Source of the DNA: Nocardia carnea NBRC 14403
GTDB lineage: Bacteria; Actinomycetota; Actinomycetes; Mycobacteriales; Mycobacteriaceae
Assembly: GCF_000308515.1 (NCBI RefSeq)
Contig: NZ_BAFV01000126.1
Location: 1 to 64,000, forward strand
Direction: 5' to 3'
DNA length: 64,000 nucleotides
Shown: piece after piece, positions 16,540 to 25,734 of the stretch
How positions within the stretch are numbered: the first letter of the stretch is position 1
How the letters are laid out: each line of letters starts with the position of its first letter
Position numbers and translations under genes: made by a program
The notes under the pieces: generated by a model
What the model saw: the letters and a program-made list of their open reading frames with translations, nothing else
What the model was told of the DNA's origin: nothing
The model's database searches: none

Positions 16540-18357
16540 GTGGCAATGACAATTTCAGATGCTCGTGTGGACGTTGCTTGCGAAGATATCGCGGCCGACC
16601 CAGCGACGGCAGTGACCGAGGCGCTGCAGAAGGCGCTCTTCGGTGGTCACCTGGCAACGCATTTGCAGGTGCGTGACGCGTTGCTCGCCGGAGTTGACGA
16701 CCGGCCCCGCCACGATCTGCGACACCTCGAAGAGGGCGAGCTAGCGACCGGGCTGTGGCAAAAGGCCTTGCCTGCTGTAGGCACCACCATCACCGAATTG
16801 GCTACGAACACCCCGCTGCGCGGCGCGGTCCTGGACTGGGCCCAGGTCCTCGCGCCGAGGATGTTTCTCACCGGGACCGGCCAAATCGACCTGTCGACCT
16901 ACACGATCCTGGCCCTTGGCGACGGCTCGGACTACCAGCAGCGATGTCTATCCGAGCTGGACACCGCCACAGCGACCGGTGGTCTGGCGTTGACCGAGGT
17001 CGGCGGCACCAACGGCAACGACTGCTTGACCCGCGCGGAGTACGACCCGGTCACCGATGGCTATTGGGTGGACTCGGTGACCGCGGCCGGTGCCAAGAAG
17101 ATGCCCAATGTCGCCCGGGGCCGGAAGACGTTCGTCATTACCGCCCGCCTGATCGTCGGCGGCGTGGACCAGGGGGTGTTGCCGTTCCTGGCGCGGTTGC
17201 GGACCGACAAAGGGCTGGCCGAGGGCGTGCGAGTGTTCCGGCTGGGCGGTAAGGGCACCGGCCCGATGGATCACGCCTTGATCTTCATGCGCCGGTTCTG
17301 GCTGCCGCGCGAAGCGCTCGTGGCTGGGGCCACGGCACGCATCGACGCCGACGGCCGATTCAGCTCCGATGAGCCGGAGCCGCGGCGCCGGTTCGGCAAG
17401 GTCATCGCCGTATTGAGCCGGGGCCGGTTGGATTTGGCGACCGCGGCCGCGGCCGGGGCCCGCGCTGGTTTTGTTGGCGCGTTCCGGTATGCCATGGAGC
17501 GGACCTCGGGGGGTGGGACGGTGATGATCGAGCGTGACAACGTACTGGCGCAGTACCTTCCCGCAGTGGCGGCGGCCTATGCCACCAGCACGCTGGGCCG
17601 GATCCTGCGCGATATGCTCACAGACACCCCGGACGATCCGCGGCATGTGGTGCTGGCGATGCTGGCCAAACCGCTGCTGTCCGATACCGCGGCCGCTATC
17701 TTGCAGGTCTGCCGACGCCGGACCGGCGCCGAGGGGGTGATGCGGGATAACCGCATCATCGACTGGGTTGCCGGCACCGAGGACATCATCACTGCCGAGG
17801 GCGAGAACAACATCATGGCGGTGGCGGCTGGCGGGTTGGGTGTCGACTTGACCGCGATGCAGCTTCCCGGTACCCCTGCGGTGCTGCCTTGGTATGCCGA
17901 TGTGCTCGCCCAACGCGCGCAGATCATCGGGGAGGGGTTGACCAGCGGGAACTACGCGGACGCAGGGGTGGTGTTGGGCCGCGACGACGCACGCGTGCAG
18001 TACACCACCACCACCGGGTATCGGCTGGCGACCACTGCCCTGGTCATCGCAGCTCGCGAGGCCACGGACCCGACCGGGGAACAACTCCTGTTGCTGCTGG
18101 CCGAGGCGTATGCGCTCGACAGGATCAAAGAGCACGGGAACTGGTACAACGCGCGGGGATTGATGACCCCAGCGCATGCCGCTCGGCTGGAAAAACGGCT
18201 GGTGGTGGTGTGGCGGCTGCTGGCCGAGGCGCTGCCGGTTCTGGTTGATGCGTTCGCCATTCCACCGATTCATGGGGCGCCGTTGTTCGCGCCTGAGGGC
18301 TATAAGGCCGCTATTGCGGCGGCGGCCGAGGCTGACCAGCCGGGTTTCTTCGACTGA
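16540..18357 (+). CDS. Acyl-CoA oxidase/dehydrogenase-like flavoprotein
   Basis: The 605-residue protein resembles acyl-CoA oxidases: LALTEVGGTNGNDCLTRAEY in the flavin-binding middle domain, KKMPNVARGRKTFVITARL, then VFRLGGKGTGPMDHALIFM. A DIITAEGENNIMAVAAGG segment near residue 425 contains the glutamate that acts as catalytic base in this fold. The substrate is unknown. The start is GTG 16540 or ATG 16546, two codons downstream; no strong ribosome-binding site distinguishes them. It follows the CYP157-like gene closely and ends just before a strong bidirectional terminator. A role in modifying an acyl or CoA-linked metabolite with the P450 is inference. Confidence 0.75.
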   Translation: MAMTISDARVDVACEDIAADPATAVTEALQKALFGGHLATHLQVRDALLAGVDDRPRHDLRHLEEGELATGLWQKALPAVGTTITELATNTPLRGAVLDWAQVLAPRMFLTGTGQIDLSTYTILALGDGSDYQQRCLSELDTATATGGLALTEVGGTNGNDCLTRAEYDPVTDGYWVDSVTAAGAKKMPNVARGRKTFVITARLIVGGVDQGVLPFLARLRTDKGLAEGVRVFRLGGKGTGPMDHALIFMRRFWLPREALVAGATARIDADGRFSSDEPEPRRRFGKVIAVLSRGRLDLATAAAAGARAGFVGAFRYAMERTSGGGTVMIERDNVLAQYLPAVAAAYATSTLGRILRDMLTDTPDDPRHVVLAMLAKPLLSDTAAAILQVCRRRTGAEGVMRDNRIIDWVAGTEDIITAEGENNIMAVAAGGLGVDLTAMQLPGTPAVLPWYADVLAQRAQIIGEGLTSGNYADAGVVLGRDDARVQYTTTTGYRLATTALVIAAREATDPTGEQLLLLLAEAYALDRIKEHGNWYNARGLMTPAHAARLEKRLVVVWRLLAEALPVLVDAFAIPPIHGAPLFAPEGYKAAIAAAAEADQPGFFD

Positions 18358-18395
18358 TCCACGCGGCCATCGGTTCTCCGGTATACACCCACAGG

Positions 18396-18424
18396 CCCCC
18401 ACCCAAGAATCTTCTGGGTGGGGG
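18396..18424. terminator. Bidirectional stem-loop terminator
   Basis: CCCCCACCCAAGAA and TTCTGGGTGGGGG form a 13-bp stem with one bulged A and a two-base loop. It lies between the convergent oxidase (ends 18357) and CYP154-like gene (ends 18451). The T-run is weak (TTGTGT), but stem length and position make termination likely. Confidence 0.8.
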
Positions 18425-18450
18425 TTGTGTCATTCAGAGCCTGGCCGGGT

Positions 18451-19683
18451 TCACTCCTTCAGGTACACCAGCACCTGGGCGACATCGTTGGAGATGTAGC
18501 CCGGCCTCGTGCCCATCTCGCTCGGAGGCACAGCCAGCTGCATGTCGGGGAACCGCGTGAAAAGCGCTGGCAGTCCGATAGCTGCCTCGAGGCGCGCCAG
18601 AGGCGCGCCCAGGCAGTGGTGCGCGCCGCGCCCGAACGCGAGATGGTGGTTGACGGTGGGACGGGTGGGATCGAATACATCGGCGTTGGGCCCGTGTACT
18701 TTCGGATCCCGGCAGGCGGCGGCGTAGCCGGCGAGGATCGGTTCGCCCTTCTTGATTTCCACGCCGCCGAGGGTGATATCTTCCACCGCGAACCGCAGCG
18801 GAAGGTGTGCCACCGGAGCCTGGAATCGCAACGTTTCTTCGATCACGTTCGTCCAGGAAACCCGGCCCGCGAGGACGGCCTCAAGCCAGTGCGGTTGGGA
18901 GAGCAGTTGGATAACCGCCTGGTTGAACAGGGTAACCGTGGTTTCGTGACCGGCGGTGACCATCAGCAACTGTGTGCTGACAGCCTGGTTGCGTGTCAGG
19001 TCGTTGTTCTTGTCATCGATGTCCCGCACGAGCATGGTGGTGACGTCGCCGTCGCCGGGGTGATCACGACGGAAGTCGATCATCTCGTTGAGTAGCCCGA
19101 ACATTCGTGCGTAGTTGGCCTGTGTTGCTTCCCGAGTGAGGGTGGTGTCGAATATGCCGTTGGCGCACTGGTGCAACCCGGGGGTCAGGTGATCGGGAAC
19201 GCCGAGCAGCTCGCCTACCACCCGGATCGGCAGCGGGTTACAGAATCGCTGTCGCAGGTCGACCACCTCACCCGCCGGGATGTCGGCGAGTTCGTCGAGG
19301 AGTTCGGCGGTGAACGCTTCGATCTGCGCTGCCCGCTCCTGGGTTCTGCGGTTGGTGAATTGGCCAGCAACGAGTTTACGTAGCTTCCTGTGGTCGGCAC
19401 CGTAGTGGGTGAACATGTTTTCCGGCGTCAGCCACGGCAGAACCGGGTGGTCATCGGGGATCTCAACGTTGCGGAATGCGCTCCAGTGAAGGCGGGCGTC
19501 TTTCGACACCAGTGGGCTGGTCAGCGCTTCGTCCAGAACTTTGGCGTCGGTGATCGACCAGGCAAGCAATCCGTCTTGCAGTTCGACCTGGGTAACCGGT
19601 CCGCGGGCGCGGATTTCGGCGTTCTGTTCTTGGATGTTCGTGCCGGTCAAGTCCATGACGATGGGATTGGGATAGTGGGTCAC
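18451..19683 (-). CDS. Cytochrome P450, CYP154-like (canonical)
   Basis: The 410-residue P450 has all standard motifs: I-helix LLMVTAGHETTV, K-helix EETLRFQAPVAHLPLRF with intact ExxR, and the haem loop FGRGAHHCLGAPLARLE. The overall sequence suits the CYP154 group (VTQVELQDGLLAWSITDAK, LPWLTPENMFTHYGADHRKL). Start is GTG 19683 with GAGGAGA upstream. It lies 29 bases downstream of a CYP157-like gene on the same strand, reproducing the CYP157-CYP154 pairing known from Streptomyces conservons, although no conservon signalling genes are present here. Confidence 0.88.
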   Translation of the reverse strand: MTHYPNPIVMDLTGTNIQEQNAEIRARGPVTQVELQDGLLAWSITDAKVLDEALTSPLVSKDARLHWSAFRNVEIPDDHPVLPWLTPENMFTHYGADHRKLRKLVAGQFTNRRTQERAAQIEAFTAELLDELADIPAGEVVDLRQRFCNPLPIRVVGELLGVPDHLTPGLHQCANGIFDTTLTREATQANYARMFGLLNEMIDFRRDHPGDGDVTTMLVRDIDDKNNDLTRNQAVSTQLLMVTAGHETTVTLFNQAVIQLLSQPHWLEAVLAGRVSWTNVIEETLRFQAPVAHLPLRFAVEDITLGGVEIKKGEPILAGYAAACRDPKVHGPNADVFDPTRPTVNHHLAFGRGAHHCLGAPLARLEAAIGLPALFTRFPDMQLAVPPSEMGTRPGYISNDVAQVLVYLKE

Positions 19684-19712
19684 AGCAGGTCTCTCCTCAC
19701 AAAAAGAGCAGG

Positions 19713-20975
19713 TCAGAGGGTGGGCAGCGGGCGGCTGAGGTTAATCGGTGGGCTCGGGGGGAAGTTCACCGGCAGCTCCGTCAGAGCACGGTGGAACCCT
19801 CCTGGCCTCCAGTGCAGCTCGTGCTCCGGAATCGCGAGAGTGATCTCAGGCAGTGCATCCAAGAGCTGGTCGATGGCGTCTCGGGCTATGATCTCGGCGA
19901 CCTGACGCGCCGGGCAGGCGTGTGGCCCTGCGCCGAAGGCGAGGTGTGATCGGTTTTGGGTTACCGCGGCGCCGCGAATCGCGGGATCGGTGTTGCAGGC
20001 GGCCAGGCTGATCAAAACTGGTTGATCCGCTGGAAGCCATTTGTTGTCGACCAGGATCGGTTGACGCGGGTAGCTCATACAAAAGTTGGCCATCGGCGAG
20101 TCATCGAACAGTACTTCGTCGAGCGCGTCGCGGGTGGCGAGGCTGCCGCCGAGTATTCCGGCGGCGAACCGGTCGTCGGTGAGCATCAGCAACAGTGTGT
20201 TGACAATCAGATTCTGACCAGGTTCGACGGCTGCTACGTAGATGGTGACCAGCTGGTTTACAATCTCTTCGTCGCTCAGATCGACTGGGTGCCCGATCAA
20301 CCAGCTCGTGACATCATTGCCCGGATCCTTCCGTTTCTGCGCAGTCAGCTCCGCCAGCGCTTCGGTGAAGATCCTGTTCCCTTCCGCAGCATCGATGCCG
20401 TCGAACATCGCGGCGGCACCTTCGGAAACACGCCTGCCGATGCCTGGGGAACATCCGACCAGTTCGTTGACGGTCGCGAACACCAGTGGCTTGGCATACT
20501 GCGTGATGATCTCGCAGTTCCCGGTGGTGCTGAACATGTTGATCAGCGGTGTGGTGACTCGTTCGATCGTGTCGCTCAGCCGGTAGAGATCGATCGCGTC
20601 CAGTGCTGCCGAGTTGGCAGCCCGGTATCTGGCGTGTTCGAAGCCGGCCGTGCGGAGCGCGTTGGGCCGGTACTGCATCATCGGCAGAACGGGGCAGTCG
20701 GCAGGGATGCCTTTCTGCCAGGTCCGAGGGTCGGCCGGGAATCGACTGGGGTCGTTGAGGATCTGCAGCGCGGTGCGGTAGCCGATCACCAATGTTGCCG
20801 GCACTCCGGGTGCGAGCTCCACTGGAACCAGTGAGCCGTAACGGCTGCGCATCATCCGATAGTGCCCGTATGGGTCGGCGCCGAATTCAGCGCTGTAGAG
20901 CGGAATTCGCGGCCCATCGAGGTCATGGGGCACTGGGCCTGGGGTGGTCTTCGGGTATTCGGTGCTCGAGGTCAA
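19713..20975 (-). CDS. Cytochrome P450, CYP157-like, lacking ExxR and the I-helix Thr
   Basis: The 420-residue protein has the haem loop FGAGPHACPARQ but the K-helix reads DEVLFDDSPMANFCMSYPRQ, with phenylalanine in place of the ExxR arginine. The I-helix reads IYVAAVEPGQNL, without the acid-alcohol pair. The C-terminal WRPGGFHRALTELPVNF matches the 15160 gene, to which it is paralogous throughout. Start is TTG 20975 with AAGGGAG upstream. It is the first gene of the two-gene P450 operon. Low intrinsic oxygen-activating ability, or a scaffolding role for the CYP154-like partner, is plausible but unproven. Confidence 0.85.
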   Translation of the reverse strand: MTSSTEYPKTTPGPVPHDLDGPRIPLYSAEFGADPYGHYRMMRSRYGSLVPVELAPGVPATLVIGYRTALQILNDPSRFPADPRTWQKGIPADCPVLPMMQYRPNALRTAGFEHARYRAANSAALDAIDLYRLSDTIERVTTPLINMFSTTGNCEIITQYAKPLVFATVNELVGCSPGIGRRVSEGAAAMFDGIDAAEGNRIFTEALAELTAQKRKDPGNDVTSWLIGHPVDLSDEEIVNQLVTIYVAAVEPGQNLIVNTLLLMLTDDRFAAGILGGSLATRDALDEVLFDDSPMANFCMSYPRQPILVDNKWLPADQPVLISLAACNTDPAIRGAAVTQNRSHLAFGAGPHACPARQVAEIIARDAIDQLLDALPEITLAIPEHELHWRPGGFHRALTELPVNFPPSPPINLSRPLPTL

Positions 20976-22895
20976 TGCGGTACTCCCTTGCTTCCCCCTG
21001 CCTGGGGACAGCTCGACGAGGTGCGGTCGACGCGGGCGGCAGCGGCCTTCCCGCGCGGGCGCGCAATCAAGCTTGTAGCTGAAACATGTTGTCTTACAGC
21101 GCTTTTACCGCGCCCGGCGTAGTTTAACAACGATCGGTTCAAAGAGCGGCTCAAGACGGCGACGCTAAAGACGTGCCAGGAGGCCACGTGTGATGCACCC
21201 GAGTCGCTTCCGATCGCCGTGTGGTTCACGGGAGTACATGCGTGTGTGAACCCCCTGGTCTCCGCCACACAGTGGGGGCAGTCGTCCGGAACGTGCGCTG
21301 CCCTGCGTCGCAGAGCCGGTTCCCGCAGCTTGATCGCAGCCTTTAACCGGCACGACCACTATGTATGAGGTTCGGTGCGGCAGTTACGGTCATGCTCGAG
21401 CGCTGTCGGAACTCGTAGCCTTTCTCCCTCATTCGGCAGGCGGATCCTCGGGCGGTGGTGTGACTGCTCACGGCGCAGCGGCGCCGAGTGATCCCCCTGG
21501 TGATACCTCCCGGCGGCCCCATGCCGCGAACAATCACAACACCCCCGGACAATCCGACGGGCTACCCCTCGATACGCTCGCCGCAGCGGGAGGGTTCACA
21601 AACGAAGCAGGACAGGCAGGGGCGCGCATCCCGCTACGCTCCGGTAGGGCGGCCATTGCGCGGCCATCGGCCGCCCCAGGAGAAGGGCGCCCGTGCCGGT
21701 TACATATGGCGGAAACCGTTGCGCCGAAGTCGGATTGTCCAGGAGCAAGCACCGACCCGCATCCTGGTGAGCGAACGATGACCACCCGAACGCCCGCCAC
21801 TGTCGTATCAAGCCGGGCTGGCTCATCGCGTGTGGCGAGGCCGGAACAGTCGATCGCAGAGCTTCCTTATCCGTGCGATGCCGGTACATCCCAGAAGTAG
21901 TAGCCTCGGTTACTGGGCGATCCCACTGGATCTGCGCACAGTGAGCGCCGGCTCTACGGACTACTGGCCTGCAGGGGCAGCGCGTGACGATGACTAGCAG
22001 TTTTCCGAGTTTCACACCGACACCGCAACCCTGACGACGGGCAGCATTACGGATCGTACATAACCTGATCCCTTCCCTTGCCGAAGATGAACCGGCGTGT
22101 TGTCGGTTCGAATAGGGAGAGGCTAGGCGGCAGAAAGCGCTGAGTTCTACCGTTTTTCGGAAATCTTGCGGACAATTTCGGAAATCTATCCTGGGCAGAG
22201 GTGCTCGCAGCGCCGGTCTCCGTGCTGTAGGCGTCCAGCAGTCGCAGCCGTGCGAATACCACTGACCCGCACAAACATCCCGCCGCCTCACCAAGGACGC
22301 CAACAGCGACGCGGATCCAGCGGGGACTGGCCATGGCACGCTCCGGATGGATGGCACCGTCGCATGGCCGCGACACCATCACAATGCCCCCTGAAGCCCT
22401 GGTGCGATCGGGTTTCGGGTCGGCGCCGGGCCGCGCCGCCTTCGTCGCGCACCGCGCTGTGCCGCCGGGGCTGGCTCCGCGCCGTCACGGCAACGGCATG
22501 AAGCCCGCATCATCAATAGCCGTTGACGGAGGGCTCGTCACCGCCTAGTTGTGGGTGGCACACGCTGGACGCGGCTACACCCACACACCGACCCGGCTTC
22601 CGGCGTGCGGGAACGAGGTGTGGGCATTGAGAAACCGGAGACATAGTTGATGGACGCAAAGCCTCACGCACAGCGGCGATCCGCTCAACCAGCCGTGACG
22701 CCTCAAGGCCTCATCGGGAGCCCCTGTGTGCCGTTCGGCGCCGACCGGATGCTACGCCGCCATGGGCGCAGTCGAATCACGTGGCAACCATGCTCGAGGG
22801 CGATTGGCCCGGTCTCTTGACTGGGCGGCCGGGCTGCCTTGTTGTAGATTTGCGAGCAGTTGATGACCGACGCTGGCGCGGGGAAAGGGGGGTGT
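20976..22895. other. Long intergenic region with no supported gene
   Basis: About 1.9 kb between the divergent P450 operon and the AraC gene. Frames of up to about 250 codons exist on both strands but have cysteine/arginine-rich compositions typical of chance frames, and none has a convincing ribosome-binding site. It contains the first copy of the 141-bp repeat (22045-22185). The rest may be decayed DNA; no RNA gene was recognised. Confidence 0.45.
22045..22185 (-). repeat. 141-bp dispersed direct repeat, copy A
   Basis: Very similar to 25593-25734, in the same orientation. Read on the minus strand, it contains two TTTCCGAAA motifs separated by a TTGTCCGC-containing spacer, then an identical CTAGCCTCTCCCTATTCGAA block, and ends in a purine-rich GGGAAGGGATCAGGTT followed by a five-codon frame ATG TAC GAT CCG TAA (22047-22061). 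This looks more like a promoter plus leader than a transposon end, and no inverted terminal repeats were seen. The genes between the copies are the AraC, DUF4254-like and MmyB-type regulators. Confidence 0.75.
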
Positions 22896-23873
22896 GTGAC
22901 CGAATCGGGGTACTGGAGTGAGGACTTCGACACGGAGCGGGATGCCACCGACCCGGCTGCGGCGTGGCATGAGTATCTGCATACCAAGCAGGGCAGCGTC
23001 AGCCTTCGTTTCGGCCGGGACACTGACTTCCGATCGACCGCTTTCGCCCAGCGTGCCGGCAGGTTTCAAGTCGTGAAGTTCACGAACAGTGCACTGGATT
23101 ACCGTCGCTCCCGCCGCGATGTGAACCAGGACGGCGATGACAGCTACCGCCTGCTGATTTCGTTGAAGGGCCAGTTCAAAGCATCTCGACGCGACGCCCG
23201 CGACCGATTGAGGCCTGGGGAAGCAGTGTTCTTCCGCTGGGGCGACCCGTTCTGGGTGGCCAATGACGAGCCGAGCACCGCGCTGATCCTGACCGTGCCG
23301 GAGGAACTGATCGATCCTGATCGCGTGAGAGCAGCCTCCGTGCGGCTGGATACGAGCAGGGCCCTGGTGCGCACGCTTATCGGGCACGTGAATGAGCTCA
23401 ACAGTACCCGGGAAGGCTGGAACGCAGACGATTTCCGAGTGGCCTATTCTGCCGTGGTGCAGGAGCTGAACTGGGCGCTGGCTCCACCTGGTCCCATCAC
23501 CCCGGACGAGCCGAAACGGGTCGACTACGTGCGCCGACTGATGAATGAACACGCCTCCGACCTCAGTGTGACGCCGGAGTCCATCGCCGAACTGTGCGGC
23601 GGTGTGACGATACGGACCTTGCAGAACTGGCTGAAAGAGGAGGGACTGTCCCCGGGGCAGATGCTACGAGACATCCGCCTCGAGCAGGCTCATCACCGGC
23701 TGGCTCAACCGGTCGACCTGGACACCATTGCCTCTCTGGCCGGATTTTCCACCACGCGGCGCTTTGTCGACGCCTATCAAAGGCGTTACGGGATGACACC
23801 CAGCGAAATGCGCCGCAAGCTTGCCGCCGAAGAGACCCGTGCACTCCCTCTGAAGCTGTCCGATCAGGAGTAA
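22896..23873 (+). CDS. AraC family transcriptional regulator
   Basis: I chose GTG 22896 because of the strong GGGGAAAGGGGGG just upstream; an ATG at 22860 or 22863 is an alternative. The ~325-residue protein has an N-terminal ligand/dimerisation domain of the AraC_binding_2 type (SYRLLISLKGQFKASRRD, LRPGEAVFFRWGDPFWV). The C-terminal AraC double HTH includes IAELCGGVTIRTLQNWLKEE and IASLAGFSTTRRFVDAYQRR, then YGMTPSEMRRKL. It converges on the 23894 gene (20-base gap). Possible targets are the flanking P450 operon or the terpenoid operon to the right; there is no direct evidence for either. Confidence 0.88.
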   Translation: MTESGYWSEDFDTERDATDPAAAWHEYLHTKQGSVSLRFGRDTDFRSTAFAQRAGRFQVVKFTNSALDYRRSRRDVNQDGDDSYRLLISLKGQFKASRRDARDRLRPGEAVFFRWGDPFWVANDEPSTALILTVPEELIDPDRVRAASVRLDTSRALVRTLIGHVNELNSTREGWNADDFRVAYSAVVQELNWALAPPGPITPDEPKRVDYVRRLMNEHASDLSVTPESIAELCGGVTIRTLQNWLKEEGLSPGQMLRDIRLEQAHHRLAQPVDLDTIASLAGFSTTRRFVDAYQRRYGMTPSEMRRKLAAEETRALPLKLSDQE

Positions 23874-23893
23874 CCACTCAGCTTCGGGCCGTC

Positions 23894-24604
23894 TCACCGC
23901 GGGACTGGTGGTAGGTAGACGTCTCCAGCTTCCAGGGCACTGGACAGTGTCGAATAGGCGCGCTCAGCAGCGATGAGCTGTCCTTGGTCGGAGCTGAATC
24001 CGTGCTTGAGATAGCCGAAGTTGTTGTGCAGCAGCGCGTAGTGGCAGGCGACGCGGGCGATCACCGTACTGAGTGGTTCTTGGTAAGGCTCTGCGCCGGA
24101 CAGTGGTCGGGGTAGTAATTGATAGGCGTCGATATCGATGCTGATCTGGTAGCCGAGGATTTCCTCGATGGCTACATGGAACGCTTCGGCGTGTGGACCA
24201 GATATTGTCACTCCGTCGGGAACGAGGACGTCGTTGGGCCAGTCGAGAGGGAGTTCGCCGGTGTCGTGCCAGATTACGACCGACCGCCGGTACGCGTCGA
24301 CCAAGCCTGCTGTGCATTTCGAGAAGGTGTCGGGAAAGGCCTGATCGTTCTCGTCGAAGCCGATTCCTCGCGTACACGCCGTCCACAGCTCCTTATTTGT
24401 GGGCAGCAGTTTTCCCGGACCCTGCTCGATCACGACTTCCTCCAACGTTCTTCCACACCCGAGCCTGCGGAACCCCACCCTGCCACAGACGTTAGCGAGA
24501 ACATAGCTAGGCACGTCAGTCCAGCCAATAGCGTATGCGAATTGCACTGGAGGCGCTAGGTGTACGTCACACTTGAGACGGACGTTGTCTGCGGCGTAGT
24601 GCAA
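23894..24604 (-). CDS. DUF4254-like protein with longer N-terminus
   Basis: The 236-residue product has no recognised N-terminal domain (CGRVGFRRLGCGRTLEEVVI, IGFDENDQAFPDTFSKC). Its C-terminal half shares the paralogue pattern: AFHVAIEEILGYQISIDIDA, TVIARVACHYALLHNNFGYL and AYSTLSSALEAGDVYLPPVP, parallel to the endings of the 12877 and 13613 products. It lies 16 bases downstream of the MmyB-type regulator on the same strand, so it is probably co-transcribed with it. Function unknown. Confidence 0.55.
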   Translation of the reverse strand: MHYAADNVRLKCDVHLAPPVQFAYAIGWTDVPSYVLANVCGRVGFRRLGCGRTLEEVVIEQGPGKLLPTNKELWTACTRGIGFDENDQAFPDTFSKCTAGLVDAYRRSVVIWHDTGELPLDWPNDVLVPDGVTISGPHAEAFHVAIEEILGYQISIDIDAYQLLPRPLSGAEPYQEPLSTVIARVACHYALLHNNFGYLKHGFSSDQGQLIAAERAYSTLSSALEAGDVYLPPVPR

Positions 24605-24620
24605 TTCGGACTCACCATGC

Positions 24621-25394
24621 CTATGTGCCGGTCGGGACGACAGCGAGAAGACTCAGCGCGTCGCCGTGCCCGCCGAAGAGATAGGTCCGCATGGTGTAGT
24701 CGTGCCACACCGAATCATCGCCGAGCAGGGTGAGTGTGGGGTCGTCGAGTAGCTCGGGGCTGGGGTCGCTCTGCCACATCGCGTCGAACTCGGGAGCCTG
24801 CTGGCATGCGGCGGTAATTTCTTCGATTCGCTGGGCGGATGCCGAACCTGGGCCTTGGATTCGGAATCGGGTGAGCATCACGTGTGTGCGGTCGTACCAG
24901 CGGCCGATCAGTACCCGTGCCGACGGGTGGCGCATCTGCCATACCAGCAGGTTCGGCGGTCCGTCGACGAGCGCGTCTAGCTGCTTCAACCCCTGGAAAT
25001 GCTGGTAGAAAGCGTCGTTGGCGGCGTTGATATCGAAAACGCCGGTGTCGTGGTAGCAGGCCGGGTGGGGGAATGCGTCGAGGTGGCGTACGTCGTATTC
25101 GTCGATTCGCGATCGGCCAGGTGGCTGTCCCAGTTCTTTCAGAAACATCTTCCGAAAGGTAAGCGACAGAATCGTGTCACGGTAGATGCGAGGAGGGTTT
25201 ATGGCGATAAACCATCCCGCCAGACTGTCCGGGGTAGGTATGCTTCCCTGTAGTTCCCATTTCTCGATACTCGACGCGCTGATATTTCCACGGATTGCGA
25301 CTTGAGCTCGAGAAAGTCCTGCGCGGTCTCGACATTCGCGCAGGAAGTACGCGAGCAGCGATGGTGCCTGCTCGACTTTCCTGTGATCCAGCAT
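24621..25394 (-). CDS. XRE regulator with MmyB-like ligand-binding domain
   Basis: Start is ATG 25394, with a perfect AGGAGG six bases upstream (an ATG at 25415 lacks this); 257 residues. The N-terminus is an XRE HTH (LRECRDRAGLSRAQVAIRG, ISASSIEKWELQGSIPTPDS). The rest matches the MmyB-like ligand-binding (MLTR/PAS-type) domain: HDTGVFDINAANDAFYQHFQ, NLLVWQMRHPSARVLIGRWY and a PEFDAMWQSDPS segment. Regulators of this type often control adjacent metabolic enzymes. The second copy of the 141-bp repeat lies about 200 bases upstream of its start in the same orientation and may carry its promoter. Confidence 0.85.
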   Translation of the reverse strand: MLDHRKVEQAPSLLAYFLRECRDRAGLSRAQVAIRGNISASSIEKWELQGSIPTPDSLAGWFIAINPPRIYRDTILSLTFRKMFLKELGQPPGRSRIDEYDVRHLDAFPHPACYHDTGVFDINAANDAFYQHFQGLKQLDALVDGPPNLLVWQMRHPSARVLIGRWYDRTHVMLTRFRIQGPGSASAQRIEEITAACQQAPEFDAMWQSDPSPELLDDPTLTLLGDDSVWHDYTMRTYLFGGHGDALSLLAVVPTGT

Positions 25395-25592
25395 CAGTGT
25401 CCTCCTGACGTTCACCCGCCAGCCCCCGGTGAGGAAAGATTGCAGCTTGTCACTGGTTTAACCCCCATGACCCCCTCGCAAAACCCGGCCTCACAACTGC
25501 TGCCGACGGAGACTATCCACACGCGGACCGGCGACCCGACGCCGATCCGGGATCCGATGCACGCTCACCGCCTGATTCGGCAGAGCAGCGTC

Positions 25593-25734
25593 CATTACGG
25601 ATCGTCCATAGCCTGACCCCTCCCCTTGCCGGTAGGTGAACCGGTGCGTTGCCGGTTCGAATAGGGAGAGGCTAGACGGCAGAATGTGCCGACTTCTACC
25701 GTTTTTCGGAAAGTTTGCGGACAATTTCGGAAAT
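25593..25734 (-). repeat. 141-bp dispersed direct repeat, copy B
   Basis: Second copy of the element at 22045-22185, same orientation, about 3.4 kb away. The five-codon frame here reads ATG GAC GAT CCG TAA and is preceded by GGGGAGGGG. The block around CTAGCCTCTCCCTATTCGAA and the paired TTTCCGAAA motifs are conserved, while the intervening bases differ, which argues for selection or homogenisation rather than a very recent duplication. Confidence 0.75.

Noticed and set aside
18451..20975. A conservon (cvn) operon
   Set aside because: The P450 pair resembles conservon P450s, but the sensor-like, roadblock/LC7, DUF742 and GTPase genes are absent nearby.
22045..22185. GGTTCGAAT in the 141-bp repeat as a tRNA T-loop or attachment site
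   Set aside because: The flanking bases do not form the T-stem, and no acceptor, anticodon or D-arm could be built. The same holds for the copy at 25593.
21361..22382. Several 100-250-codon frames in the 21-22.5 kb gap
   Set aside because: They have Arg/Cys/Ser-rich compositions typical of GC-rich non-coding frames, lack ribosome-binding sites and overlap each other on both strands.
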